Positions 7,323 through 15,834 of a stretch of 55,184 bases of DNA are shown one piece after another. Source of the stretch: an uncultured Eubacteriales bacterium (GTDB lineage: Bacteria > Bacillota > Clostridia > Oscillospirales > Acutalibacteraceae); the NCBI GenBank assembly GCA_900316615.1, contig ONDU01000012.1, positions 1 through 55,184 on the forward strand, in the 5' to 3' direction. The notes under the pieces were generated by a model. The model saw nothing but the letters and a program-made list of their open reading frames with translations, did not search any database and was not told where the DNA came from. The position numbers and the translations under genes were made by a program. Numbering within the stretch: the stretch's first letter is position 1; each line of letters begins with the position of its first letter.

Positions 7323-8984
7323 TTATTTAAGCTCAAGAATTATATCGTCAACATCTTTTCCGGGAGGTATCATAGGAAGTACGTTCGCATCGGGAGAGAT
7401 GTGGAAATCAATTACAACAGGAGCATGAAGCTCAACGGCTTTTTTCAGTGTGGGGAGTATGTCCTCAGACTTTGAAACGGTAAAGCTTTCTATTCCGAAA
7501 GCTTTTGCAGCTGCCGCAAAGTCTGTTGCCCTGTGAGGATCGGTAGACGAAAATCTTCTGCCATAGAAAAGCTTCTGCCATTGTCTTACCATACCGAGAA
7601 CTTCATTGTTGAATATCATTACAACAACGGGAACGTTATAGCTTTTAAGGGTTACCATTTCGTTCATATTCATATGGAAGCTTCCGTCACCCGTAACAAG
7701 GAAAACTTTTTTGTCCGGCTTTGCAAAGTATGCACCTATAGCAGCTCCCATACCATAGCCCATTGTGCCAAGTCCTCCCGAGGTGAGGAAGGTGCGTGGT
7801 TCTTTGAAACTGCACTCCTGAGCTGCCCACATCTGATGCTGTCCTACATCTGTTACAACAATGTCGCCGCCGTCCCTCAGGCTTTCCATCGCTCTGAGAA
7901 TTTCCTGAGGTGTTATGTATTCACCTATTTTAACTTCTGTAACTGTTGAATATTTTGTAAGGCTGAGTTTCCAATGCTCGTGATTTTGCTGTTCAAGTTT
8001 CTTGTTAAGCTCGGAAAGCGAAGTCTTTACATTTCCGATAAGCCATTTGTCAACCTTTACGTTTTTGTTTATTTCGTTTTCATCTATGTCAAGCTGAATG
8101 ATTACTGCTTTTTGTCCGAATTTATCGGTATCGCCTGCAACTCTGTCGGAAAATCTTGTGCCTGCCGCAACTATGAGATCAGCTTCTTTTATAGCCATAC
8201 CTGTTTCCATTATGCCGTGCATACCCATATTTCCTGCAAAGAGGGGGTGGTCTGCCGAAATTGCACCCATTCCCATAAGTGAACAGCATACGGGAGCGTC
8301 AAGAAGCTCTGCAAATTTTGTAAGCTCATCTGAGGCGTTGCTGGAGATTATTCCGCCGCCTGCGTAGATTGCAGGTTTTTTGCAGTTTTTAAGAAGACTT
8401 ACTATTTCGTCTATATTTTTTTCGTCTGCGGAAAATACCTCTTCACACTTGCAGGGTTCTTCCCTTGTGTATTCTGTTTTCAAGGCGGTTATGTCCTTTG
8501 GAATATCTACCAGAACAGGGCCTTTTCTTCCGCTCTGAGCTATTTTAAAAGCTTTTCTTATGGTGGGAGCAAGCTCCTCCATTGATGATACCTGAAAGCT
8601 TGCCTTTGTGACCGGCTTTACTATGTTTGCTATGTCAACTTCCTGAAAGCTTGACTTTCCGAGTAATGCTCTGCCTACGTTACCTGTTATTGCAACAACG
8701 GGTATACTGTCCATAAATGCGGTTGCTATTCCTGTTACAATGTTTGTGGCACCCGGACCGGAGGTTGTTATTACCACTCCTGTTTTTCCTGTGACTCTTG
8801 CATATCCGTCTGCCGCATGGGATGCTCCCTGTTCATGAGCTGTCATGATATGCTTTATTCTGTCGCTGTATTTATACAGTGCATCGTAAATTTCCAGAAC
8901 AGCTCCGCCGGGATAACCGAAGACCGTATCTACTCCCTGTTCGAGCAGACATTCCGCTATAATCTCAGAACCCTTTAATTCCAT
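7323..8984 (-). CDS. ilvB: Acetolactate synthase, large (catalytic) subunit
   Basis: A ThDP-dependent enzyme that condenses pyruvate to acetolactate (or with 2-ketobutyrate), the first common step of branched-chain amino acid synthesis. About 553 residues from the ATG at 8984, preferred over 9002 because AAGGA lies 9 nt upstream. The catalytic glutamate is Glu51 in TAHEQGASHAADGYAR. VFGYPGGAVLEIYD lies N-terminal, the FAD/central domain lies in the middle, and the ThDP/Mg motif VTGDGSFHMNMNE lies in the C-terminal third. The anabolic (ilvB-type) family is favoured over catabolic AlsS. No small subunit (ilvN/ilvH) is adjacent. It has a consensus promoter about 120 bp upstream and a leader of about 90 nt; I see no T-box. 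Confidence 0.92.
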   Translation of the reverse strand: MELKGSEIIAECLLEQGVDTVFGYPGGAVLEIYDALYKYSDRIKHIMTAHEQGASHAADGYARVTGKTGVVITTSGPGATNIVTGIATAFMDSIPVVAITGNVGRALLGKSSFQEVDIANIVKPVTKASFQVSSMEELAPTIRKAFKIAQSGRKGPVLVDIPKDITALKTEYTREEPCKCEEVFSADEKNIDEIVSLLKNCKKPAIYAGGGIISSNASDELTKFAELLDAPVCCSLMGMGAISADHPLFAGNMGMHGIMETGMAIKEADLIVAAGTRFSDRVAGDTDKFGQKAVIIQLDIDENEINKNVKVDKWLIGNVKTSLSELNKKLEQQNHEHWKLSLTKYSTVTEVKIGEYITPQEILRAMESLRDGGDIVVTDVGQHQMWAAQECSFKEPRTFLTSGGLGTMGYGMGAAIGAYFAKPDKKVFLVTGDGSFHMNMNEMVTLKSYNVPVVVMIFNNEVLGMVRQWQKLFYGRRFSSTDPHRATDFAAAAKAFGIESFTVSKSEDILPTLKKAVELHAPVVIDFHISPDANVLPMIPPGKDVDDIILELK

Positions 8985-9080
8985 TTTTAACAATCCTTTC
9001 ATATATCACTGTTATCTTCTTACTTGAGATATATCCCCAAAATATTCAAAATACATACGGAATAAGCCGATATAAGTTAG

Positions 9081-9109
9081 ATTGTATACTTTTGTTAAGT
9101 TTTTGTCAA
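9081..9109 (-). promoter_or_regulatory. Sigma-A promoter of ilvB
   Basis: On the minus strand TTGACA (9109-9104) and TACAAT (9086-9081) are 17 nt apart. Confidence 0.8.
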
Positions 9110-9167
9110 GTGAATATGCATGCGTTTTGTACGTCAGCATGCAGTATGTATAAATATTCATAATTAC

Positions 9168-9195
9168 TTGATTAAATGAAGATTTATGGTATAAT
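9168..9195 (+). promoter_or_regulatory. Sigma-A promoter of the nusB operon
   Basis: TTGATT (9168-9173) and TATAAT (9190-9195) are 16 nt apart, about 50 bp before nusB and divergent from the ilvB promoter. Confidence 0.7.
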
Positions 9196-9245
9196 AATTT
9201 CAGGAACTATGCACCTTAACATCGAAATAAAAGGAATGGTAAAAA

Positions 9246-9680
9246 ATGAAGTCAAAACTTTCCCGCAGACAATCACGAGAACAGGCATTTTTGCTTGCCT
9301 TTGAGAGAAACTTTAATAATGAAACAGTTGACGAGCTGTGCGAGATTGCAACAGAAAGCCGAGATTTTGAAATTGACGATTTTGCCCTCGGACTTCTCAA
9401 AAAAATAGAGGAAAACGAAGAACAGATAGATGAAATTATCGAAAAGAATGCCAACGGCTGGAAAATAAGGAGAATTTCAAAAACTGCACTGAGCATACTG
9501 CAGCTTTCCGTATGTGAGCTTAGGTACAGTGATATGTCAAGCATAAAGGCAGAAAATCCTGTCAGTGTGGTTATAAACGAAGCGGTTCTGCTTGCCAAGA
9601 AATATTCGTCAGATAAGGATGCAGCCTTTGTAAACGGAGTGCTGGGAGCCGTGGCACGTTCGGAGAAAAATAATGAGTGA
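9246..9680 (+). CDS. nusB: Transcription antitermination factor NusB
   Basis: NusB binds boxA RNA with S10 to promote antitermination of rRNA operons. The 144-residue all-helical protein shows the family pattern: SRRQSREQAFLLAFE at residues 6-20, ISKTALSILQLSVCELRY in the middle, and INEAVLLAKKYSSDKDAAFVNGVLG near the C-terminus. It heads a long plus-strand series and overlaps the next gene by 8 bp. nusB upstream of xseA is a common clostridial arrangement. Confidence 0.94.
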   Translation: MKSKLSRRQSREQAFLLAFERNFNNETVDELCEIATESRDFEIDDFALGLLKKIEENEEQIDEIIEKNANGWKIRRISKTALSILQLSVCELRYSDMSSIKAENPVSVVINEAVLLAKKYSSDKDAAFVNGVLGAVARSEKNNE

Positions 9681-10620
9681 GCGTGTATATCTGGGCATAG
9701 ATACAAGCAATTATACGACCTCTGCGGCAGTTTTCAGCGATGGGAACATAGTTCAGGAAAAAAAGCTGCTTCCTGTTGAAAAGGGAAAGTGCGGTCTGAG
9801 ACAGAGTGACGCTGTATTTCACCATACAGCACAGCTCCCGCAGATAATCGAAAAGCTTTCTGAGCTTGCGGATATGAACGGAATATCTGCTGTAGGTGCA
9901 TCATTTACTCCACGCTCTGTTAAAGGCTCATATATGCCTTGCTTTACTGTGGGAAGCGGATTTGCACGTTGTCTTGCGGAGGTTATGAATATTCCTGTCT
10001 ATGCTTTTTCGCACCAGCAGGGACATATAGCGGCAGCTGTCTATTCATGCGGAGAAAGAAGTCTTTTGGAGAAAAAACATCTTGCTTTTCACGTTTCGGG
10101 AGGAACAACAGAGGCAATTATTGTAACTCACAGCGAAAGCGATATAATAAATACGGAGCTTGTCGGCAGAACTCTTGACCTTAACGCAGGACAGCTTATT
10201 GACCGTGTAGGGGTTATGCTCGGTCTTGAATTTCCGTGCGGAGCTGAGCTTGAAAAGCTTGCACTTGGATTTTCGGGAAAGATAAAGACGAAACCGACTG
10301 TAAAAGAGTGCGACTGCTGTATATCCGGAGTACAGAACATATGTGAAAATATGTACAAGCAGGGTACTCCTAATGAGGAGATTGCGGCATATGTATTTGA
10401 ATATGTGGAAAAAACTCTTTTGCTTATGACCGAAAATATATTTGGAAAATACGGAAAAATGCCTGTGCTGTTTTCAGGCGGAGTTATGTCGAACCGCATA
10501 ATAAGAAAAAATATAACCGAAAAGCTCGGGAATGCTTATTTTGCAAAGCCTGAGTTTTCATCTGACAATGCGGCAGGAATAGCAGTTTTAACGGCAATAA
10601 AAAGCGGGGAATGTGTATGA
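9673..10620 (+). CDS. TsaD/Kae1-like peptidase M22 family protein (paralogue)
   Basis: A 315-residue ASKHA-fold protein related to TsaD, the enzyme that attaches threonylcarbamoyl to tRNA A37, but shorter than true TsaD. It begins VYLGIDTSNYTTSAAVF, has the metal-binding motif SHQQGHIAAA (HxxxH) and a C-terminal LFSGGVMSNRIIR glycine loop matching the ATP-binding region. In Clostridia this paralogue is commonly found between nusB and xseA. Its activity is not established, and TsaD function should not be assumed. It overlaps nusB at its start and xseA at its end, so translation is coupled. Confidence 0.8.
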   Translation: MSERVYLGIDTSNYTTSAAVFSDGNIVQEKKLLPVEKGKCGLRQSDAVFHHTAQLPQIIEKLSELADMNGISAVGASFTPRSVKGSYMPCFTVGSGFARCLAEVMNIPVYAFSHQQGHIAAAVYSCGERSLLEKKHLAFHVSGGTTEAIIVTHSESDIINTELVGRTLDLNAGQLIDRVGVMLGLEFPCGAELEKLALGFSGKIKTKPTVKECDCCISGVQNICENMYKQGTPNEEIAAYVFEYVEKTLLLMTENIFGKYGKMPVLFSGGVMSNRIIRKNITEKLGNAYFAKPEFSSDNAAGIAVLTAIKSGECV

Positions 10621-11831
10621 AAACGGGAATAGGCTCTGTACTTTCCGTATCACAGCTTAATTTTTACGCAAGGTCGGTTATGGAGAATGACCCTGTACTG
10701 AGTGAGGTTTTTGTAAGAGGGGAAATTTCTAATCTGAAAAACCAGTACCGTTCGGGACATATATATTTTTTGCTTAAGGACGATATGGCAAGCGTCAGTG
10801 CGGTTATGTTCAGGGGAGATGCTTCAAGGCTTAAATTTGTACCGGAAGATGGTATGCAGGTCATTGTTATAGGAAGAGTATCTGTCTATGAGGAAAGGGG
10901 ACAGTTTAAGCTTTATGTACAGCAAATGCAGCCTGACGGTATAGGAGAGCTTGCGGAGGCATTCAGGCAGCTTAAGGAAAAGCTTGAAAAGAAGGGTCTT
11001 TTTGATGATAAATTCAAAAAGGAAATACCAAAGCTTCCTGAAAATATCGGTGTTGTAACATCGGCTTCGGGTGCTGTGAGGAAAGATATAGAAAGAGTGC
11101 TTTCAAGAAGATTTCCGCTTGTTAATATGCTTTTGTACCCTGCTTCGGTACAGGGAGAAAATGCGGAAGCCGAGCTGATAGCAGGACTCAGGTATTTTAA
11201 TGAAAATAAAAATGCTGACGTTATAATAATAGGCAGGGGCGGAGGCTCTGCGGAGGATTTGCAGGCATTCAACAGCGAAGCACTTGCTTATGAAATATTT
11301 GAAAGTAAAATTCCGGTAATATCAGCTGTAGGTCATGCAACAGACTATACTATATGTGATTTTGTTGCCGACAAAAGAGCCCAGACACCAACGGAAGCGG
11401 CAGAGCTTGCAGCTCCGGACAAAAGCGAGCTTATAGCTTATGTAAAATTGCTTTACAGCAGTATGCGGACATATGCAGAGCGTAAAATTGATGACAGACA
11501 ACAGAAAACGGATATTTTATCAGACAAGCTTTCGGGCTTGACTGTAGAAAAAAGACTTGAAAACTCAGAACAAAGGCTTGACGGATTTGTAACAAGGCTT
11601 GAAAATGCCCAAAAGAATTTTTTCAGCATACACGACAAGGAATTTAAAAGGCTCATATCCGAACTTAATGCACTAAGTCCGCTGATGGTGCTGGAAAGGG
11701 GTTACAGTATAGCTTCAAAAAACGGAAAAGCTGTATGCTCGGTTTATGATGTAAATGAAAATGATAAAATATCCGTTAAAATTAAAGACGGAGTTTTAAT
11801 ATGTACTGTTGACGGCAAAGAGGTGGATTAG
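10617..11831 (+). CDS. xseA: Exodeoxyribonuclease VII large subunit
   Basis: The catalytic subunit of exonuclease VII, which degrades single-stranded DNA with XseB. About 404 residues: an N-terminal OB fold (SVSQLNFYARSVMENDP, VRGEISNL, YFLLKD), the conserved core (IGVVTSASGAVRKDIE, IIGRGGGSAEDLQAFN, ISAVGHATDYTICDFVADKRAQTPTEAAE) and a long helical C-terminal region. I prefer the ATG at 10617 because GGGGA is spaced 6 nt from it; it gives an ATGA overlap with the previous stop. The frame also allows 10611. xseB follows 2 bp later. Confidence 0.95.
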   Translation: MKTGIGSVLSVSQLNFYARSVMENDPVLSEVFVRGEISNLKNQYRSGHIYFLLKDDMASVSAVMFRGDASRLKFVPEDGMQVIVIGRVSVYEERGQFKLYVQQMQPDGIGELAEAFRQLKEKLEKKGLFDDKFKKEIPKLPENIGVVTSASGAVRKDIERVLSRRFPLVNMLLYPASVQGENAEAELIAGLRYFNENKNADVIIIGRGGGSAEDLQAFNSEALAYEIFESKIPVISAVGHATDYTICDFVADKRAQTPTEAAELAAPDKSELIAYVKLLYSSMRTYAERKIDDRQQKTDILSDKLSGLTVEKRLENSEQRLDGFVTRLENAQKNFFSIHDKEFKRLISELNALSPLMVLERGYSIASKNGKAVCSVYDVNENDKISVKIKDGVLICTVDGKEVD

Positions 11832-11833
11832 AA

Positions 11834-12046
11834 ATGGCTAAGAAAAAATTGTCATATGAGGAAGCTATGGGAAACCTTGAAGAAATCGTAAAAAGGCTCG
11901 AGAGCGATAACGTACCACTTGATGAAGCTGTAAAGCTGTTTGAAGAAGGTACAAGACTGTCGGCATACTGCTATGATATGCTTAACAGTGCAAAGCTTAA
12001 AGTTACTGCAATAAAAAAAGAAACTCTTTGTGAAGATGAGGAATAA
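11834..12046 (+). CDS. xseB: Exodeoxyribonuclease VII small subunit
   Basis: A 70-residue helical protein that stabilises XseA. The typical sequence is KLSYEEAMGNLEEIVKRLES at residues 4-23, then NVPLDEAVKLFEEGTRLSAYCYDML. It starts 2 bp after xseA and ends 4 bp before ispA, so the three are clearly one transcript. Confidence 0.95.
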   Translation: MAKKKLSYEEAMGNLEEIVKRLESDNVPLDEAVKLFEEGTRLSAYCYDMLNSAKLKVTAIKKETLCEDEE

Positions 12047-12050
12047 TATT

Positions 12051-12914
12051 ATGACTTTAAATGATAAAATAGAAAAAGCTTTGAAATCATATCTTCCGCC
12101 GGAAAATATTTATGTGCAGAAGCTGTATGATGCTATGGAATACAGCCTTATGGCAGGGGGAAAACGTATAAGACCGCTTCTTGTACTCGAATTTTGCAGG
12201 CTGTGCGGAGGCGATGTTGAGGAAGCAATGCCGTTTGCCTGTGCACTCGAAATGATACACACATATTCTCTTATACATGATGATCTGCCTTGTATGGATA
12301 ATGACGATTACAGAAGAGGAAAGCTCTCAAACCATAAGGTTTTCGGAGAAGATATTGCACTGCTGGCAGGAGATGCACTTCAGTCGCTGGCATTCAAGAC
12401 GGCAACCTCACATATAACAGAACAGAATGCGACAAGAGTTGCGAGGGCGGTAAACAATCTTGCATACTACTGCGGTGCTGAGGGTATGGTAGGCGGACAG
12501 GTAATCGACCTCGAAAGCGAAGGTAAAAATGTAGGTATAGAACGTCTGAGGGAAATGGACAGAAAGAAAACAGGTGCTATAATAAAAAGTGCCTGCGAAA
12601 TGGGCTGCATAATTGCAGGTGCAGACGAAAATAAAATTGAGAATGCAAGGTGCTTCGGAGAAAATATAGGACTTGCCTTTCAGATAAAGGACGATATTCT
12701 TGATGTTACGGCTGAACAGGAAAAGCTGGGAAAGCCTGTCGGAAGTGATTTGGAAAACGAAAAATCAACCTATGTTTCGCTTCTGGGCATAGAAAAGTGC
12801 AGCGAGCTTGTGCAAAATCTTACGCATGAGGCTCTTAAAAATCTGGAAGCCTTTGACGGGGATTCGGAAACACTCAGAAAATTTGCTCTTTCTCTGGCTG
12901 AAAGGGAATACTGA
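12051..12914 (+). CDS. ispA: Polyprenyl (farnesyl) diphosphate synthase
   Basis: A trans-prenyltransferase that condenses isopentenyl diphosphate with allylic diphosphates. From the ATG at 12051 the protein has 287 residues. MAGGKRIRPLLVLE (35-48) binds IPP, the first aspartate-rich motif is DDLPCMD (77-83) and the second is FQIKDDILD. The residues before the first motif and the length fit FPP synthases of the IspA group. It follows xseAB and precedes dxs, a common clostridial linkage of isoprenoid genes. I rejected the frame start at 12030 because GAGGA lies 8 nt before 12051. Confidence 0.92.
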   Translation: MTLNDKIEKALKSYLPPENIYVQKLYDAMEYSLMAGGKRIRPLLVLEFCRLCGGDVEEAMPFACALEMIHTYSLIHDDLPCMDNDDYRRGKLSNHKVFGEDIALLAGDALQSLAFKTATSHITEQNATRVARAVNNLAYYCGAEGMVGGQVIDLESEGKNVGIERLREMDRKKTGAIIKSACEMGCIIAGADENKIENARCFGENIGLAFQIKDDILDVTAEQEKLGKPVGSDLENEKSTYVSLLGIEKCSELVQNLTHEALKNLEAFDGDSETLRKFALSLAEREY

Positions 12915-12937
12915 TATACTTTAGTCTGTGCAGGTGC

Positions 12938-13038
12938 GGCGATTGCAGTGTCATTTTCGGTGCTACGCCCGAAAATGACAAATTCAAGCCTTGGCTTGAA
13001 TTCCGTAATCGTCTTTGCCGATTACGGCTGCAATCGCC
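12938..13038. repeat. Family-1 three-arm hairpin repeat, copy A
   Basis: The outer stem GGCGATTGCAG (12938-12948) pairs perfectly with CTGCAATCGCC (13028-13038). Inside are three hairpins: TGTCATTTTCGG/CCGAAAATGACA (12 bp), AATTCAAGCC/GGCTTGAATT (10 bp), and CCGTAATCG/CGATTACGG (9 bp). The right flank reads TGTGCTGACG. It fills most of the 195-bp gap between ispA and dxs. Confidence 0.9.
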
Positions 13039-13109
13039 TGTGCTGACGAAGTAATATGATTATTTGAAGTATTTATTTGTTGTAAATTATTTCCACGAGG
13101 TTATTGTTT

Positions 13110-14975
13110 ATGGAAAAGCCGTATCTTGAGCATATAAAATCTCCTTCAGATATTTCTGACTTCACACAGAAAGAACTTTCGGAGTTATGCGAAGAAATAA
13201 GAGAAAAACTGATAAATGTAGTATCACGCAACGGCGGACATCTTGCCTCAAATCTTGGCACAGTCGAGCTTACGGTGGCTCTTGAAAAGGTGTTCAGCTC
13301 AAAAAACGACTCCATAGTTTGGGACGTGGGACATCAGTGTTATACGCACAAGCTTCTTACAGGAAGAGCCGATGTATTTGATACGATAAGAACCGAGGGC
13401 GGAATATCGGGCTTTCCCAAAAGGGAAGAGAGCGAATATGACGCATTCAATGCAGGACACAGCAGTACTTCAATTTCCGCAGCTTACGGCATAGCAAGAG
13501 CAAAGGCTATGCTGGATAAGGAAGGCTATACGGTTGCCGTTATAGGTGACGGAGCTTTGACAGGCGGTATGGCTTACGAGGGTCTGAACAATGCAGGAAG
13601 ATTTAAAAAGAATTTCATAGTTGTACTGAATGACAACAAAATGTCAATTTCAAGGAATGTAGGTTCTATAGCAAAATACCTCAAGCGTGTAAGGTTCAAG
13701 TCAGGCTATCTGAAAACAAAGGCGAGGTTTGAGCGTATTTTCAGTAAAATTCCGTTTATCGGAGGTGCTGTTGTAAGGGGAATAAGAAAGCTTAAATCCA
13801 AGCTGAGATATTCACTTTATCAGACAGTTCTTTTTGAAGATATGGGATTTCACTACTATGGCCCCATAGACGGTCATAATATTAACGAGCTTGCAGAGGT
13901 ATTTGAAAGCATAAAGAATATAAAAGGACCGGTTCTGGTTCATGTAATAACCAAAAAGGGCAAGGGATATACTCTTGCCGAAAACAAACCTAATGTTTAT
14001 CACGGAATTTCCGCTTTTGACATTGAAACAGGCGAACCGCTTTCGGGAAAAACGGATTTTTCGTTCATTTTCGGAAACAAGCTTTGTGAGCTTGCGGAAA
14101 AAAATAAAAAAATATGTGCTATAACGGCTGCTATGGAATCGGGTACAGGACTGTCACGCTTTGCAACGGAATTTAAGACAAGATTTTTCGATACAGGCAT
14201 AGCCGAGGAGCATGCCGTAACCTTTGCAGGAGGTCTTGCGTCCGAAGGTGTGCTGCCGTTTTTTGCGGTTTACTCAACCTTTCTGCAAAGAGGTGTTGAC
14301 CAGATAATTCACGATGTTGCTATGCAGAATCTGCACGTTGTATTTGCAATAGACAGGGCAGGTCTTGTAGGTGAGGACGGAGAAACACATCAGGGCGTTT
14401 TTGACGTTGCACTGTTAAATCCGATACCAAATCTGACTATATACAGCCCCACCTACTTTGAGGAGCTGGAAAGCATTATGGAATTATCTGTTGCGTCAGG
14501 CAGCGGTGCGATAGCTATAAGGTATCCCAGAGGAACAGAGCCGTATAAGCCCGAGGATTTTGTATGCGGTAAAAAGCATTACACAATTTACGGCAGCAGC
14601 AAGTGCGATACGCTTATAATCACTTACGGAAAGATTTTCGCAAATGCCTGTATGGCAAAAGAGATACTCAGCCGTAAAAATACAGATGTCTGTATAATGA
14701 AGCTCAACAGAATAAAGCCTATACCGGAACAGGCTTTGAATGATGCTGTGAGCTTTAAAAATATATTCTTTTTTGAAGAAGGTATGCTCACGGGCGGTAT
14801 AGGAGAACATTTCCTTGCGGAGGAAGTTAAAAGAGGTTATAACGGAAAATTTATTATAAATGCAATAGACGATATTTATGTACGCCATGCCAAGGTGGAT
14901 TCACTTTTTGAAAAGCTGGGACTTAGTGCTGACGGAATGGCTGAAGTCGTACTGAAAAACAGGGAGGATAAATAA
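13110..14975 (+). CDS. dxs: 1-Deoxy-D-xylulose-5-phosphate synthase
   Basis: The ThDP enzyme that starts the MEP isoprenoid pathway by condensing pyruvate with glyceraldehyde 3-phosphate. About 621 residues, the usual length. Motifs: WDVGHQCYTHKLLTGR, FNAGHSSTSISAAYG, the ThDP-binding GDGALTGGMAYEGLNNAG, GIAEEHAVTFAGGLA with the catalytic glutamate, and DRAGLVGEDGETHQGVFD. The ATG at 13110 is preferred to an in-frame TTG at 13104 because GAGG is better spaced from it. It is separated from ispA by a family-1 repeat and leads directly into tlyA. Confidence 0.95.
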   Translation: MEKPYLEHIKSPSDISDFTQKELSELCEEIREKLINVVSRNGGHLASNLGTVELTVALEKVFSSKNDSIVWDVGHQCYTHKLLTGRADVFDTIRTEGGISGFPKREESEYDAFNAGHSSTSISAAYGIARAKAMLDKEGYTVAVIGDGALTGGMAYEGLNNAGRFKKNFIVVLNDNKMSISRNVGSIAKYLKRVRFKSGYLKTKARFERIFSKIPFIGGAVVRGIRKLKSKLRYSLYQTVLFEDMGFHYYGPIDGHNINELAEVFESIKNIKGPVLVHVITKKGKGYTLAENKPNVYHGISAFDIETGEPLSGKTDFSFIFGNKLCELAEKNKKICAITAAMESGTGLSRFATEFKTRFFDTGIAEEHAVTFAGGLASEGVLPFFAVYSTFLQRGVDQIIHDVAMQNLHVVFAIDRAGLVGEDGETHQGVFDVALLNPIPNLTIYSPTYFEELESIMELSVASGSGAIAIRYPRGTEPYKPEDFVCGKKHYTIYGSSKCDTLIITYGKIFANACMAKEILSRKNTDVCIMKLNRIKPIPEQALNDAVSFKNIFFFEEGMLTGGIGEHFLAEEVKRGYNGKFIINAIDDIYVRHAKVDSLFEKLGLSADGMAEVVLKNREDK

Positions 14976-14976
14976 T

Positions 14977-15798
14977 TTGTCCGAAAAAATTGAGAAAAAA
15001 AGACTTGACGTTCTTGTATATGAGCTTGGATATACACAAAGCCGTGAAAAAGCAAGAGCCGTAATAATGGCAGGACTTGTTTATGTTGATAACCAGAAGG
15101 CAGACAAGCCCGGCTCGGTATATCCCGTAAATTCAAGACTTGAAGTGAGGGGAGGTTCTCCTAAATACGTAAGCCGAGGCGGCTTCAAGCTGGAGAAAGC
15201 TGTTAACACTTTCAGTATAGATTTGAAAGATAAAATTACTATGGATATAGGAGCGTCTACAGGAGGCTTTACCGATTGTATGTTACAAAACGGTGCTGAA
15301 AAGGTATATTCTGTAGATGTAGGGTACGGTCAGCTTGACTGGAAGCTCAGAAATGATGAAAGAGTTGTAAATCTTGAAAGAACCAATATAAGATACATTA
15401 CTGAGGAACAGGTTACCGACAAAATAGACTTTTTTTCAGTAGATGTTTCCTTTATATCGCTTCGGCTTGTACTTCCTGCGGCAAGAAAGCTTATGTCTGA
15501 TAATGCATATGCCGTCTGTCTTATAAAGCCTCAGTTTGAGGCAGGCAGAGAAAATGTAGGGAAAAAGGGAGTTGTACGTGACCCCAAAATTCACTGCGAG
15601 GTTGTAAAAGGCATTACGGAATTTTGTCTTGATAACGGTTTCGATGTCTGCGGACTTACATATTCACCTATAAAAGGTCCTGAGGGAAATATCGAATATC
15701 TTATATTTCTTCACAAATCCGAAAATCCTGAGCTTTTGTGTGATGTTCAGATTGAAGAGCTTGTAAGGAGCTCTCACTCTGAGCTTAACAGAAATTAA
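14977..15798 (+). CDS. tlyA: TlyA-family rRNA 2'-O-methyltransferase
   Basis: A 273-residue protein with an N-terminal S4 RNA-binding domain (KKRLDVLVYELGYTQSREKA, then IMAGLVYVDNQ) and an FtsJ/RrmJ-like methyltransferase domain. The SAM motif is MDIGASTGGFTDC and a downstream catalytic-type segment is CLIKPQFEAG. TlyA enzymes 2'-O-methylate 16S and/or 23S rRNA; some members are also annotated as hemolysins. The start is TTG at 14977, 8 nt after AGGGAGGA and one base after the dxs stop. Confidence 0.9.
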   Translation: MSEKIEKKRLDVLVYELGYTQSREKARAVIMAGLVYVDNQKADKPGSVYPVNSRLEVRGGSPKYVSRGGFKLEKAVNTFSIDLKDKITMDIGASTGGFTDCMLQNGAEKVYSVDVGYGQLDWKLRNDERVVNLERTNIRYITEEQVTDKIDFFSVDVSFISLRLVLPAARKLMSDNAYAVCLIKPQFEAGRENVGKKGVVRDPKIHCEVVKGITEFCLDNGFDVCGLTYSPIKGPEGNIEYLIFLHKSENPELLCDVQIEELVRSSHSELNRN

Positions 15799-15834
15799 TC
15801 TTTTTGTTTACTCTCAAAAAAGGAGCGATAGTGT

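Noticed and set aside
7533-8367. Plus-strand frames inside ilvB
   Set aside because: Antisense to a clear acetolactate synthase, with no coding signature.
9003-9080. T-box or leader-peptide attenuator upstream of ilvB
   Set aside because: The minus-strand leader is only about 90 nt and shows no T-box sequence, specifier loop or run of branched-chain codons.
9200-9706. Long reverse-strand frame over nusB
   Set aside because: A Ser/Phe-rich antisense shadow of nusB with no ribosome binding site and no family pattern.
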